From: F-183 sp036502165
GTDB taxonomy: Bacteria; Acidobacteriota; Terriglobia; Bryobacterales; Bryobacteraceae
Reading direction: 5' to 3'
Length of the DNA: 35,094 nt
Assembly: GCA_036502165.1 (NCBI GenBank)
Contig: DASXZC010000041.1
Span: forward strand, 1 to 35,094
The position numbers were made by a program, and so were the translations under genes. The notes under the pieces are model-generated. The model worked only from the letters and a program-made list of their open reading frames with translations. It did not search any database and was not told the DNA's origin. Below are positions 25,809-33,449 of this stretch, in pieces (within the stretch, counting starts at the first letter, position 1; each line of letters starts with the position of its first letter).

Positions 25809-25819
25809 TGCATACGCGC

Positions 25820-26932
25820 TTAAACTCGCAAAATGGTGTCATCCGGATCGCGGTTCATATCGATGTTCTTGGCCCAGGAAACCCAGCCCAGCATGGGAGC
25901 CTCATCGCTTTCGTCGCCGAGCACGCAGCCCGGCACCTGTTTGCGCTTCAGCACCAACTGGACTTCATAATCGATCTCCCACCCGGAAAAGAAGCGCAGG
26001 ATGGCCTGGAGAGGTTCGTACGCCGTACCGGTCGGAAGAAAGTCCAAATACTGCTTGAGTGTCAAAGGACCGAGCCGGATGCGGACACCCGACTGCTGAT
26101 CCCAGATTTCGTCGCCGACGATCGCGCCCTGCCCAACCTGTTCGGAATAGGTGTTCGCCTTGTCGAACTTGCATTGATTATTATCCTCGAGAGTATGCCA
26201 CGCGCCCACCAGTTGCTCGATCTCGACGGGGACATCGAAATAGTCCCACAGCACCTGGCGCAGTGACGCCGCCGGCCGCGTGTGCAAGCCGAGCAGCCCG
26301 GCATAGAAGAGAATCGAATCGTCGCGGATCACCTGCCGGTCCTGCAAGTGAGCCGTGCCGAGCCCCACGGCATCCATTAAGATATGCGAAAAGCGGTCGC
26401 GTTCATTGCGTTCATACGCGACCGTCACGCGGTATTTTTCCCAAGCCTGATAGAAGAGAGAAATGATCCGGTGGTTGAACAGGTCGAGGAACGCGCTCAG
26501 AGCCCGGTCTTTATGCCGGTGCCGCTCGAGGATCAACTCCGTATAGTAGAGCGGCATCATGCCGGAAGGTCCGGTCATGCCCATGAAGTTGACATGCATC
26601 AGCGGCGGACCGGACGCGGGCCAGGTGAGACCGTGAATCTGACTGGCGGGAAATGCCATCCGCGGAGTGGCGCCGAAGCGCACCGCCTCCTGTGAGGGCG
26701 GAACAAAACGTCCGATGGGTTGGCGATCGGGCTGCAACCGTTCGAGCAGCCGGACAGCCTGAAAGAACTGGAATTCCCAGGGAACGGTCTCGATCACTTT
26801 GCGAAGGCGGGCGTAGCGAGTGGCGTTCTGACGCGAAGACGCAAGTCGGGCTTCCGATTCCTCGTAGGCAATCGGTTCGTCGATCTCGTCCGGCATTACA
26901 ACAGGATCTTCTGTCCCGCTCTCGGCGGCCAT
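25820..26932 (-). CDS. tssG: T6SS baseplate subunit TssG
   Basis: TssG (VasB/ImpH) pairs with TssF in the baseplate wedge. In the 370-residue product the family core begins at ETVPWEFQFFQAVRLLERL and continues with PIGRFVPPSQEAVRFGATPRMAFPASQI, a NFMGMTGPSGMMPLYYTELIL segment, and FLDLFNHRIISLFYQAWEKYR, all typical of TssG. The ATG at 26932 overlaps the tssF 3' end by 37 bases. A second ATG at 26896 overlaps the tssF stop as TAATG and gives 358 residues; either is possible, and both imply translational coupling to tssF. Confidence 0.95.
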   Translation of the reverse strand: MAAESGTEDPVVMPDEIDEPIAYEESEARLASSRQNATRYARLRKVIETVPWEFQFFQAVRLLERLQPDRQPIGRFVPPSQEAVRFGATPRMAFPASQIHGLTWPASGPPLMHVNFMGMTGPSGMMPLYYTELILERHRHKDRALSAFLDLFNHRIISLFYQAWEKYRVTVAYERNERDRFSHILMDAVGLGTAHLQDRQVIRDDSILFYAGLLGLHTRPAASLRQVLWDYFDVPVEIEQLVGAWHTLEDNNQCKFDKANTYSEQVGQGAIVGDEIWDQQSGVRIRLGPLTLKQYLDFLPTGTAYEPLQAILRFFSGWEIDYEVQLVLKRKQVPGCVLGDESDEAPMLGWVSWAKNIDMNRDPDDTILRV

Positions 26933-28803
26933 TCCTTTAGGGGATCCTTTCGCTGCTTGGTTCGCACGATCAATTGCGTGAAACTATTCATCGAAGCATA
27001 AAGCGACAAGAACTGCTCGATCACGGTCGCAAACAGCAGCGCTCCGCCACCGACGAACTGCTCCTCGTCGAGCTCGACTTCGACCCGCGTGCCGCGCGCG
27101 AACGCGATTCCGTTTTCCGAAAAGACGCGCGCGAACTGCCGCGATCCATGCACCTTCAGCACGCCTTCAATCTGCTTCTCGGTGTGAGCCGCACCCGCGT
27201 AGTTATAGAGCTTCAACAGTTCCTTGAACGCCTCGCGCCCTGGGAATTCCTCTTCCCGTTTCTGCAGATCGGGCGTCACACGGCGGTTGAGCGTCGGAGC
27301 CTGCACTTGGTCTGTGAGCGTCAGGTAGTTCAAGCTCAAGTGCGAAATCAGCCGCCAAAACGCCCCTTTTCCAGTCGGAGGCCGGATCGCGCCCGTAGGC
27401 TTCATCAGACTGACGATCCGTTTGACCGTGGCGCTGCCTTCGAGTTCGAAGTCGCCTTGTTCATTGCCGAACGGAAGCCGCGAGGGAAGATCGCGATTCG
27501 TGCAAAGCGTCCGCACGGTCAGCACATCCGCCTCGGGCTGAACCGGACGCTTCGAAAGATCGACCATCGACAGGAAAATCTCGATTCCCTGATCGTTCTT
27601 CTTGCCGGACGTGCGCCGGTGCGCCATCCAGAATGTCTGCCGTTTGTCGTGGATGGTCGAATGGCGATACGAATAGAACGGCTCGAACTTCACGACCGAG
27701 TTGGTTTCAGCATCAATGCTGACGACCTCCTCGACCGAGAACACCTCGGTCGCATGCGGACGCGTCACGTCCGGCACGACCTGATACTCGTACTTCCGCT
27801 GGTCGAGCATGATCGGCTCGGACGTCTGCTTGAACAGGTTGACGATGGGCGTGCAATTGATCTTGAACGTCTTGCCATTTACGCCGAGCTCGAGGTTCTG
27901 GCGACGATCGAACAGTTCGAAGGGCGAGATCAGAAAGACGATTTCAGCGCGATCCTTGAGGCCTCGCATCCACGCCATATCGAGTCCGCCGACATCGAAG
28001 AATAGATATTTTTCAGGAAATGCGAAATATTCCTGCAGCAGCCGGTACGCTTCAAACGACCGCCGCGGATACGGAATCATGCATTCGTCCGGGGCGAATC
28101 CGACCGGCTTCAACACATCTTCCGGGCGCAGGATCACCGGTTGGAATCGCGCGTTCCCCGGATCGCGCACCTGGATCTGCACGCAGTTCGAGAACAGCAG
28201 TTCGTAAATCGTGTTCGAAAGATTGCCGTCGGCGGAGATGAAGAAGCGCAGACTCTTCAAACCCATCTGCATGAACGTGACGCCTTGCGGCGCCTTGAAC
28301 TCCACACGCAGCGCGCCGATCGCCTCGTTGGTTTTCACAGGAGGATTCAGGCGATCCGGCGTTTTCCAGTCGCCGCCGGTGATCGTGATCGGCAGCGCCG
28401 TCGTATCGAAACACGTGCGGAACTGGCAGGGGACGCCCTGCACGCGTCGCGAATTCAAGACACTGTCGCGCGGAATGTATTGCGGCGTCGTCAATCCACC
28501 GTTTTCCGGATCGAGATGGAATTGAACGATCGACATCGAGGGTATCGGACGCAGGTAATGCGGATACAGAATATTGAGGAGCGCCTCGGTGATTTCCGGG
28601 AACTCGTCGTCGATCTTCAAATGGACGCGGGCCGCGAGGAACGCAAATCCCTCGAGCAAACGCTCGACGTGCGGATCTTCGCACTTGTCCGCCTCGAGCA
28701 TCAGGCGCGCGGCGATTTTCGGATACTTCTCGGCGAACTCTCCGCCCATCTGGCGGAGGAAAGTCAGTTCGCGTTCGTAGTACAGAAGGAGGTCGTCACG
28801 CAC
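26896..28803 (-). CDS. tssF: T6SS baseplate subunit TssF
   Basis: TssF (VasA/ImpG) forms the baseplate wedge with TssG and TssE. From GTG 28803 the product has 635 residues and begins with the family pattern RDDLLLYYERELTFLRQMGG, followed by FAEKYPKIAARL. Other conserved parts are DPHVERLLEGFAFLAARVHLKIDDEFPEITEALL (in pieces) and LYPHYLRPIPSMSIVQF. The GTG has GGGGGAG just upstream and overlaps the tssE stop by eight bases. An upstream GTG at 28830 would add nine residues and has no better support. The 3' end overlaps tssG. Confidence 0.95.
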   Translation of the reverse strand: MRDDLLLYYERELTFLRQMGGEFAEKYPKIAARLMLEADKCEDPHVERLLEGFAFLAARVHLKIDDEFPEITEALLNILYPHYLRPIPSMSIVQFHLDPENGGLTTPQYIPRDSVLNSRRVQGVPCQFRTCFDTTALPITITGGDWKTPDRLNPPVKTNEAIGALRVEFKAPQGVTFMQMGLKSLRFFISADGNLSNTIYELLFSNCVQIQVRDPGNARFQPVILRPEDVLKPVGFAPDECMIPYPRRSFEAYRLLQEYFAFPEKYLFFDVGGLDMAWMRGLKDRAEIVFLISPFELFDRRQNLELGVNGKTFKINCTPIVNLFKQTSEPIMLDQRKYEYQVVPDVTRPHATEVFSVEEVVSIDAETNSVVKFEPFYSYRHSTIHDKRQTFWMAHRRTSGKKNDQGIEIFLSMVDLSKRPVQPEADVLTVRTLCTNRDLPSRLPFGNEQGDFELEGSATVKRIVSLMKPTGAIRPPTGKGAFWRLISHLSLNYLTLTDQVQAPTLNRRVTPDLQKREEEFPGREAFKELLKLYNYAGAAHTEKQIEGVLKVHGSRQFARVFSENGIAFARGTRVEVELDEEQFVGGGALLFATVIEQFLSLYASMNSFTQLIVRTKQRKDPLKEWPPRAGQKILL

Positions 28804-29293
28804 CGCGCTCCCCCTTGACTTCGTAGTCACCGCTCACTACATCAAGCACGGTGTCGAACGAAATCTGTTCCGGAGCGGGATCCATCATGAGCGTGGCTTC
28901 GATTTGAAACCGCAGCATCTTGGTGGTGAGTCCATCAGTGTTGACCAATCCGACCTTGACGTTCTTGAGACGGGGTTCATAGAACTCGATCGACTCCTCC
29001 ATCTCGGAGAGCAGCCGGTTCCGGTCCTTGTGCGAGGTCGAACTGAGAACGGAGAAATCGGGAATGCCGTAGTTGAACAGCGATCGGCGAGTGTAAAAGA
29101 AATCCGTGCCCGCCGGCTCGGGCGAACGTTTCGTATTGAGCAGCCACTGCAGATCGCGGCGCACACTCGCCTTATAGACGCGGACAGACATGGCGCGCGA
29201 GAACTGCGGATCCGCGACTTCGCGAAGCTCGAGGTCGAGCAGCCGGTCGAGGATCGATTGTGTGACGTTTGCTTCGGTGTCGACTTTCGCCAT
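28796..29293 (-). CDS. tssE: T6SS baseplate subunit TssE (gp25-like)
   Basis: A 165-residue homologue of phage T4 gp25, the baseplate protein that primes sheath assembly. Visible marks are an N-terminal SILDRLLDLE segment, VRRDLQWLLNTKR, the gp25 turn SLFNYGIPDFSVLSS, and the C-terminal EESIEFYEPRLKNVKVGL, where ExxIxxFEPRL is the gp25 signature. It begins 32 bases after tssA, without a clear ribosome binding site, and overlaps tssF. Confidence 0.95.
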   Translation of the reverse strand: MAKVDTEANVTQSILDRLLDLELREVADPQFSRAMSVRVYKASVRRDLQWLLNTKRSPEPAGTDFFYTRRSLFNYGIPDFSVLSSTSHKDRNRLLSEMEESIEFYEPRLKNVKVGLVNTDGLTTKMLRFQIEATLMMDPAPEQISFDTVLDVVSGDYEVKGERGA

Positions 29294-29325
29294 AGATTAC
29301 GCGATCACAAATACGTTGGTCATTC

Positions 29326-31179
29326 TCACGCCGGGGTGTTGTTCAAGGCCTGCACCGGATCGAGCGTCGCAATGCGATTGTATAACGGCTCGAGCCCGGA
29401 GGGATCCTCGCCGCGTTGCAGTTTCGTCTTGTACAGCATTGCCAGTGCGCTCGCGACCATCTCACCCGTCTCCCAGGATTCGAGCTTGTGCTCATCGACC
29501 GACGCCACCAACTGTTCGAGGAACAAATGAGCGAGGTTGAACTGGCTGTGGTCGAAACAAATCCGCGCCATCTGCAGACGCCGCTGGAAGCGTGCGCGGC
29601 CCGACGGCTGCCGGGCGAGATCGCGATTCAGAATCCGCATGGCTTCAATCGCATTGCCGGCTTCGAGGGCCTGATGATAAGCGTCCGGAGCCGCTGAAAT
29701 CAGCGAAATTGGAGTTTCGTCGAGCGGCGTCCCTTCCTGTTCGATCGGCGCTTCCATCGGATCGCCTTCTTCGATCGGCGCTGTCCCCGAGACGACCTGC
29801 TTCAGCCACACCTTGGTTTCAGCGGTGGCCGTCGGCGAATCATCCATGAGCGTCCAGTTGGGAAGATCCGGAATGTCGAGCAGCAGCGCGCGCAACTCCG
29901 CGCGAATGGCCGAAGCGGGCGCACGATATCCGAGCTTGCCGCAGGCCTGCACCACGTAACGCTGCAGATCGAGCCACGCGCGTCCGCCGGGCTCCGACAT
30001 GAGCTTTTCGCCCGAGTCGATCACTGCCTGTGAATTGTTCTCGAGCGCGAATTTCTTGATCCTCTGGCGGACCTCGCCCGGAGGCGCCTCGAGCTTACGA
30101 GGATCCGGCCGCCCGCCGCCGGCGCGCAATTCGCCCCAACGGAAGCCGCGCAGCATCGTATACGGCGCGGGATTCTGCGCATCGTGTCCGCGCAGGAATC
30201 GCGCGATCGCTTCGAGGCGTGGACCCACTTCCGACGGACTCGCAGGCGTCGCTCCGGAAATAACGAGCGAAGCTTCCGGCTTTCCTTCGCCTCCTTCTTC
30301 GCCGCCTGGCGCCGTGCCGCCCTCGGTCTCCTCGACGTCCCCGCGCTGTTTCAAGAGGCCGTTGACGAAATGCTGCAACTCCTCGAGCGTCTGACGCAGC
30401 GGACTCAGGTGCGGGGCGAGCTCGCCGAATTTTTCCTGACAGAACGAATTCAGCGCCTGAATCGTCTCGAGGCTCGAGCGCAGCGCGGCGCGTTCAGCGC
30501 GCAACAGCTCGTTACCCGTAGCGGCTTCGGCCGCGTCCCAATCTTCCGCCGACAGCTTGCCCTCGGCGATGAGCGCCGCGCGCCGTTGGCTCTTTTCGTC
30601 GTTGCCGGAGGTGTCGGCTTCCGATCCTACCGCCCGCGACTCCTTATACTGCACGAATCCCAGCCCGGATTTCGTGATCGGCGCCTGGCGCAATGGAATT
30701 TCGAGCGCAGTCGTGATCCAGGCAATGGGAGCGGCCCGCAACTCGAGCGCGCCTTCCCGTTCTTCGCGATATTCGTCTTCACGCTGAGCCCGCTCGCCCT
30801 CGTCCTCTTCACCATCCGGCGGCGGAAGTTCTTCCGGAGGAACCTGCGGATAGCAGGAATCCCAGAAGATCGTAACGATGCCGTTGACGAGCCCGATGCC
30901 GTCGTTGAATCCCGGAAAGCCCTGGGTTTTGAGCAGGGATTCGGTCAACCACGCGGCCATTTGCAAATCCTTCGACTTCGTGGTGATGACGTCGGTGGCC
31001 AGCTTGATGACGGTCTTGTGGTCGGCGACTTTTCGTTCCGCCACCCATTCGCCGGTAGGAAGCTCGTCCTCTTCACGGCGAGCTTCCTTGATCTTTTCCG
31101 CGATCGGATCGTAGCGTAGATTCGCGCCTCCCGGATTGTCACCGGGAATGGGCGCCAGGATGTTTTCGGGCAGTGCCAT
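29326..31179 (-). CDS. tssA: T6SS cap/assembly protein TssA
   Basis: TssA primes tail polymerisation and caps the growing sheath end. With ATG 31179 the protein has 617 residues. The N-terminal ImpA_N domain is clear: ILAPIPGDNPGGANLRYDP, then VIKLATDVITTKSKDLQMAA and WLTESLLKTQGFPGF, and GLVNGIVTIFWDSCYPQVPP. An acidic linker (DGEEDEGERAQRED) and a Gly/Glu-rich stretch (about residues 310-330) divide it. The C-terminal half is helical (YHQALEAGNAIEAMRILNRD, then RARFQRRLQMARICFDHS) like ring-forming TssA C-termini. The open frame reaches 31281, but this would overlap tagJ and lacks family similarity. It lies 46 bp after tagJ. Confidence 0.93.
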   Translation of the reverse strand: MALPENILAPIPGDNPGGANLRYDPIAEKIKEARREEDELPTGEWVAERKVADHKTVIKLATDVITTKSKDLQMAAWLTESLLKTQGFPGFNDGIGLVNGIVTIFWDSCYPQVPPEELPPPDGEEDEGERAQREDEYREEREGALELRAAPIAWITTALEIPLRQAPITKSGLGFVQYKESRAVGSEADTSGNDEKSQRRAALIAEGKLSAEDWDAAEAATGNELLRAERAALRSSLETIQALNSFCQEKFGELAPHLSPLRQTLEELQHFVNGLLKQRGDVEETEGGTAPGGEEGGEGKPEASLVISGATPASPSEVGPRLEAIARFLRGHDAQNPAPYTMLRGFRWGELRAGGGRPDPRKLEAPPGEVRQRIKKFALENNSQAVIDSGEKLMSEPGGRAWLDLQRYVVQACGKLGYRAPASAIRAELRALLLDIPDLPNWTLMDDSPTATAETKVWLKQVVSGTAPIEEGDPMEAPIEQEGTPLDETPISLISAAPDAYHQALEAGNAIEAMRILNRDLARQPSGRARFQRRLQMARICFDHSQFNLAHLFLEQLVASVDEHKLESWETGEMVASALAMLYKTKLQRGEDPSGLEPLYNRIATLDPVQALNNTPA

Positions 31180-31225
31180 CGTGTTGTTGAGTGTACTCTC
31201 GCGGACGGATCCTTGTGTGCGCGGT

Positions 31226-31969
31226 CTAGTTGACGGCCCCTGACGCTTCGGGTTCGGCCGCCTCGGCGGGCGCGAATTCAATCTTCGTCAGTTCGAGGAT
31301 CGGAATGTCCTCGCCGTCGACTAGAAACGTCTTCTGGCCATAGGGGACCGGATGGCCGGGTTCGGGTTCTTCCCAAACCGTGGCGCGTCCGAGTTTCACG
31401 TTGTCGTCCGGATTCTTCCATGAGAACGGCGACAGCACCGGCACCAGAACTTCGCCCAGTTCCTTGTCCTTGAATGCCGGACCGGTCTGAACCAGCGCAG
31501 GACGCCACAGCAGTTCGCGGACTCGCTTGGGCGGCTGAAATTCGATCTTCTCGATGTGCTCGAACGGAATCCACAAATACGCCCCGGCCGCGAACAGTTC
31601 GAGCCGTGGACCGATGCGCGGATCGGAATCCTCGATCGAATCAAACGGCGCGCCGTCGAGCATGCCGCCGCGGGCCTTCGATTCGTCGACCGGAGCCGAC
31701 GGATAATTCTTGTCCGCGAATAACTGGTGGCGCGACCGTTCACCGTGCAGGCAGGCCATATACATCACGGCCCCCATCTGCGCCTGCGGGCTTTGCCCGG
31801 AAAGGTAGTTCAGGTGCTTGTCGGCACGATCATAATCGCCGGCGAAACAAAGCAGTTCGAAAAGAAAGATGCGGCGCTGTGCGTCGGTCGGGTTATCCCG
31901 GATCTCCGCGCTCAGCGCCTGCACTGCTTCGCTCAATTTGCCGGCCTGGTACAACTCTTTAGCTTTCAT
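31226..31969 (-). CDS. tagJ: T6SS accessory protein TagJ (ImpE family)
   Basis: A 247-residue ImpE/TagJ protein. The N-terminus has a TPR-like pair of helices (AKELYQAGKLSEAVQALSAE, then NPTDAQRRIFLFELLCFAGD). The middle holds the ImpE segment (DPRIGPRLELFAAGAYLWIPFEHIEKIEF), then PPKRVRELLWRPA. TagJ binds the sheath protein TssB and helps ClpV-dependent sheath recycling in some T6SS. The ATG at 31969 has GGAG six bases upstream and gives the usual family start; an upstream frame to 32014 is less likely. It is preceded by a strong terminator-like hairpin after the second hcp, so it may depend on read-through or on a separate promoter. Confidence 0.92.
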   Translation of the reverse strand: MKAKELYQAGKLSEAVQALSAEIRDNPTDAQRRIFLFELLCFAGDYDRADKHLNYLSGQSPQAQMGAVMYMACLHGERSRHQLFADKNYPSAPVDESKARGGMLDGAPFDSIEDSDPRIGPRLELFAAGAYLWIPFEHIEKIEFQPPKRVRELLWRPALVQTGPAFKDKELGEVLVPVLSPFSWKNPDDNVKLGRATVWEEPEPGHPVPYGQKTFLVDGEDIPILELTKIEFAPAEAAEPEASGAVN

Positions 31970-32021
31970 GAGAGTCTCCGGCCTCCTGACTGAATCTGAT
32001 TCTGGAATTGCCACACAACCT

Positions 32022-32060
32022 GGCGCGGCCCGAACTGGATCCGCCAGTTCGAGCCGCGCC
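32022..32060 (-). terminator. Terminator-like hairpin between second hcp and tagJ
   Basis: GGCGCGGC (32022-32029) pairs with GCCGCGCC (32053-32060), and CGAACTGG (32031-32038) pairs with CCAGTTCG (32044-32051). The result is a 16-bp stem with one C-A mismatch and a 5-base loop. On the plus strand GTTTTGTT follows directly; on the transcribed minus strand the stem is preceded by AACAAAAC and followed by GGTTGTGT, an imperfect U-rich tail. It could end most hcp transcripts, leaving lower expression downstream. Confidence 0.7.
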
Positions 32061-32091
32061 GTTTTGTTCGTTCTGAATGCAACCGCGAATG

Positions 32092-32580
32092 TTAGACCTT
32101 CTGGCCGGCCTTCAAATCGTAGCCCGCCGGGATGGCCGCGTCGAGCGAGCCGTCCTGCTTCTGCGGCGCATAGGAGATCTCGATCTTGGTGAAGTTGAAA
32201 CTCACCTGGTCGATTGGAATGATGTCCGCACCGCCGCTGCCGCCCGTGTTATAGCTCGAAATCAACAGGTCGGTGAATTTCCATTTCAGGAATTCCTGTT
32301 GCGTCTTACCGGCCTTGCGGCAGGTCAGGGTCGCGCTCTTGATGTGCTCGCCGGTGGCGCAAGCGAGGAAGAGCTTGGGTGAGGACTTGTTGATCGGAAT
32401 CGTGTAGTGGAAGTCCTGCATCGAGACCTTGCCCGAACCGCCGCCGATGTTGCCGGCGAACGAACCCGCGTTGCTCTCGCCCCACGAAAACGACATGAGC
32501 TCGAGTTCCTTCTCATGCCCCTTCTGGAGCGACTCGCCGTCGATGCCGTCAATTTTCAAAAAATAATCTACTGAAGCCAT
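32092..32580 (-). CDS. hcp: T6SS inner-tube protein Hcp (second copy)
   Basis: A 162-residue Hcp (TssD) whose hexamers stack to form the T6SS inner tube. Typical features are VDYFLKIDGIDGESL at the start, HEKELELMSFSWG, the central DFHYTIPINKSSPKLFLACATGEH and the C-terminal strand VSFNFTKIEISYAPQ. It differs from the neighbouring copy by seven residues. The start has AGGAG seven bases upstream. A hairpin lies at 32607-32635 before the ribosome binding site, and a strong terminator-like hairpin follows the gene. Confidence 0.97.
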   Translation of the reverse strand: MASVDYFLKIDGIDGESLQKGHEKELELMSFSWGESNAGSFAGNIGGGSGKVSMQDFHYTIPINKSSPKLFLACATGEHIKSATLTCRKAGKTQQEFLKWKFTDLLISSYNTGGSGGADIIPIDQVSFNFTKIEISYAPQKQDGSLDAAIPAGYDLKAGQKV

Positions 32581-32882
32581 TGCTGTTCTCCTGTTGTTTT
32601 TTTACGCGTGACCAGTCTGAAAATAGCGGGTCACGGCTCGCTGTTCGTTCACATCTTATCCCAGGCGCCGGCGCGGACGCATATAGCGCTGACATAGGAA
32701 CTGTATCGAAAGGTCTCCGGCTATCCGGGCCTCCGCGACCCTCGGTCGCGGACGGGCCACTGGCCAGCCGCGGACTTCTCATCCACTTCGATCTCGAAAG
32801 AATGGGCCGCTGTGAGTCCCGCGGGCAGCAGACGGTTGTCATGCATCCGCCCGCGGGTTCAAAACGACCCCATGTGCTCCCG
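32581..32882 (-). other. Structured 302-bp spacer between the two hcp genes
   Basis: No supported gene lies here. Three inverted repeats are visible in order from the first hcp. First, CCCGCGGGC/GCCCGCGGG (32818-32826 and 32849-32857) is a 9-bp perfect stem with a 22-base loop, 26 bp past the stop. Second, TCCGCGACC/GGTCGCGGA (32732-32740 and 32744-32752) is a 9-bp perfect stem with a 3-base loop. Third, the hairpin at 32607-32635 precedes the second hcp. No convincing -35/-10 pair is seen. The stems may act as attenuators or protect hcp mRNA ends. Confidence 0.6.
32607..32635 (-). promoter_or_regulatory. Hairpin upstream of second hcp
   Basis: CGTGACC (32607-32613) pairs perfectly with GGTCACG (32629-32635) around a 15-base loop containing GAAAAT. 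It lies 14 bp before the AGGAG ribosome binding site. The arm and loop sequence resemble the hairpin at 33400-33430 before the first hcp, so it was probably duplicated with the gene. Confidence 0.55.
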
Positions 32883-33371
32883 TTAGACCTTCTGACCGAG
32901 CTTCAGGTCGTAGCCCGCCGGGATCGCCGCATCGAGCGAGCCATCCTGCTTTTGCGGAGCGTAGGAGACTTCGATCTTGGTGAAGTTGAAACTCACCTGG
33001 TCGATTGGAATGACGTCCGAACCGCCGCTGCCGCCCGTGTTGTAGCTCGAAATCAACAGGTCGGTGAATTTCCATTTCAGAAATTCCTGCTGCGTCTTGC
33101 CGGCCTTGCGGCAGGTCAAAACCGCGTTCTTGATGTGCTCGCCAGTGGCGCAAGCCAGGAAGAGCTTCGGTGAGGACTTGTTGATCGGAATCGTGTAATG
33201 GAAGTCCTGCATCGAGACTTTGCCCGAGCCGCCGCCGATGTTACCGGCGAACGAACCCGCGTTGCTCTCGCCCCAGGAAAACGACATGAGCTCGAGTTCC
33301 TTCTCATGCCCTTTCTGCAGCGACTCGCCGTCGATGCCGTCAATTTTCAGAAAATAATCTACTTGAGCCAT
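32883..33371 (-). CDS. hcp: T6SS inner-tube protein Hcp (first copy)
   Basis: A 162-residue Hcp, identical to the second copy except at seven positions (for example Q for S at 3, N for S at 82, V for T at 84, L for A near the C-terminus). All the tube-forming motifs are shared (DYFLKIDGIDGESLQKGHEK, MSFSWGESNAGSF). The ATG at 33371 gives the same N-terminus as the paralogue; an AGGAG lies 12 bases upstream. A GTG at 33392 would overlap that ribosome binding site and is rejected. It is 78 bp after tssC, with a hairpin in between. Confidence 0.97.
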   Translation of the reverse strand: MAQVDYFLKIDGIDGESLQKGHEKELELMSFSWGESNAGSFAGNIGGGSGKVSMQDFHYTIPINKSSPKLFLACATGEHIKNAVLTCRKAGKTQQEFLKWKFTDLLISSYNTGGSGGSDVIPIDQVSFNFTKIEVSYAPQKQDGSLDAAIPAGYDLKLGQKV

Positions 33372-33399
33372 ATGGCTTTTGTTCTCCTTCACTTATCTA

Positions 33400-33430
33400 C
33401 GCGCGACCCGATCGAAAACCGGGTCACGCG
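33400..33430 (-). promoter_or_regulatory. Hairpin upstream of first hcp (tssC-hcp gap)
   Basis: The arms 33400-33410 and 33420-33430 form an 11-bp stem on the transcribed strand (CGCGTGACCCG with CGGGTCGCGCG, one G-U pair) and a 9-base loop. No U-tract follows. It sits between the tssC stop and the hcp ribosome binding site and resembles the hairpin before the second hcp. RNA processing or stabilisation of the hcp message is a plausible role. Confidence 0.6.
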
Positions 33431-33449
33431 TTTTGGGATGATCTGATTT

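Noticed and set aside
25714..25819. Sigma-54 (-24/-12) promoter before clpV
   Set aside because: The TTGGAAC segments lack the required GG-N10-GC spacing to a TTGC-like -12 element.
32549..32842. A 97-codon minus-strand frame in the spacer between the hcp genes
   Set aside because: It overlaps the second hcp start, has no ribosome binding site or known similarity, and crosses two strong hairpins. The spacer is better read as non-coding.
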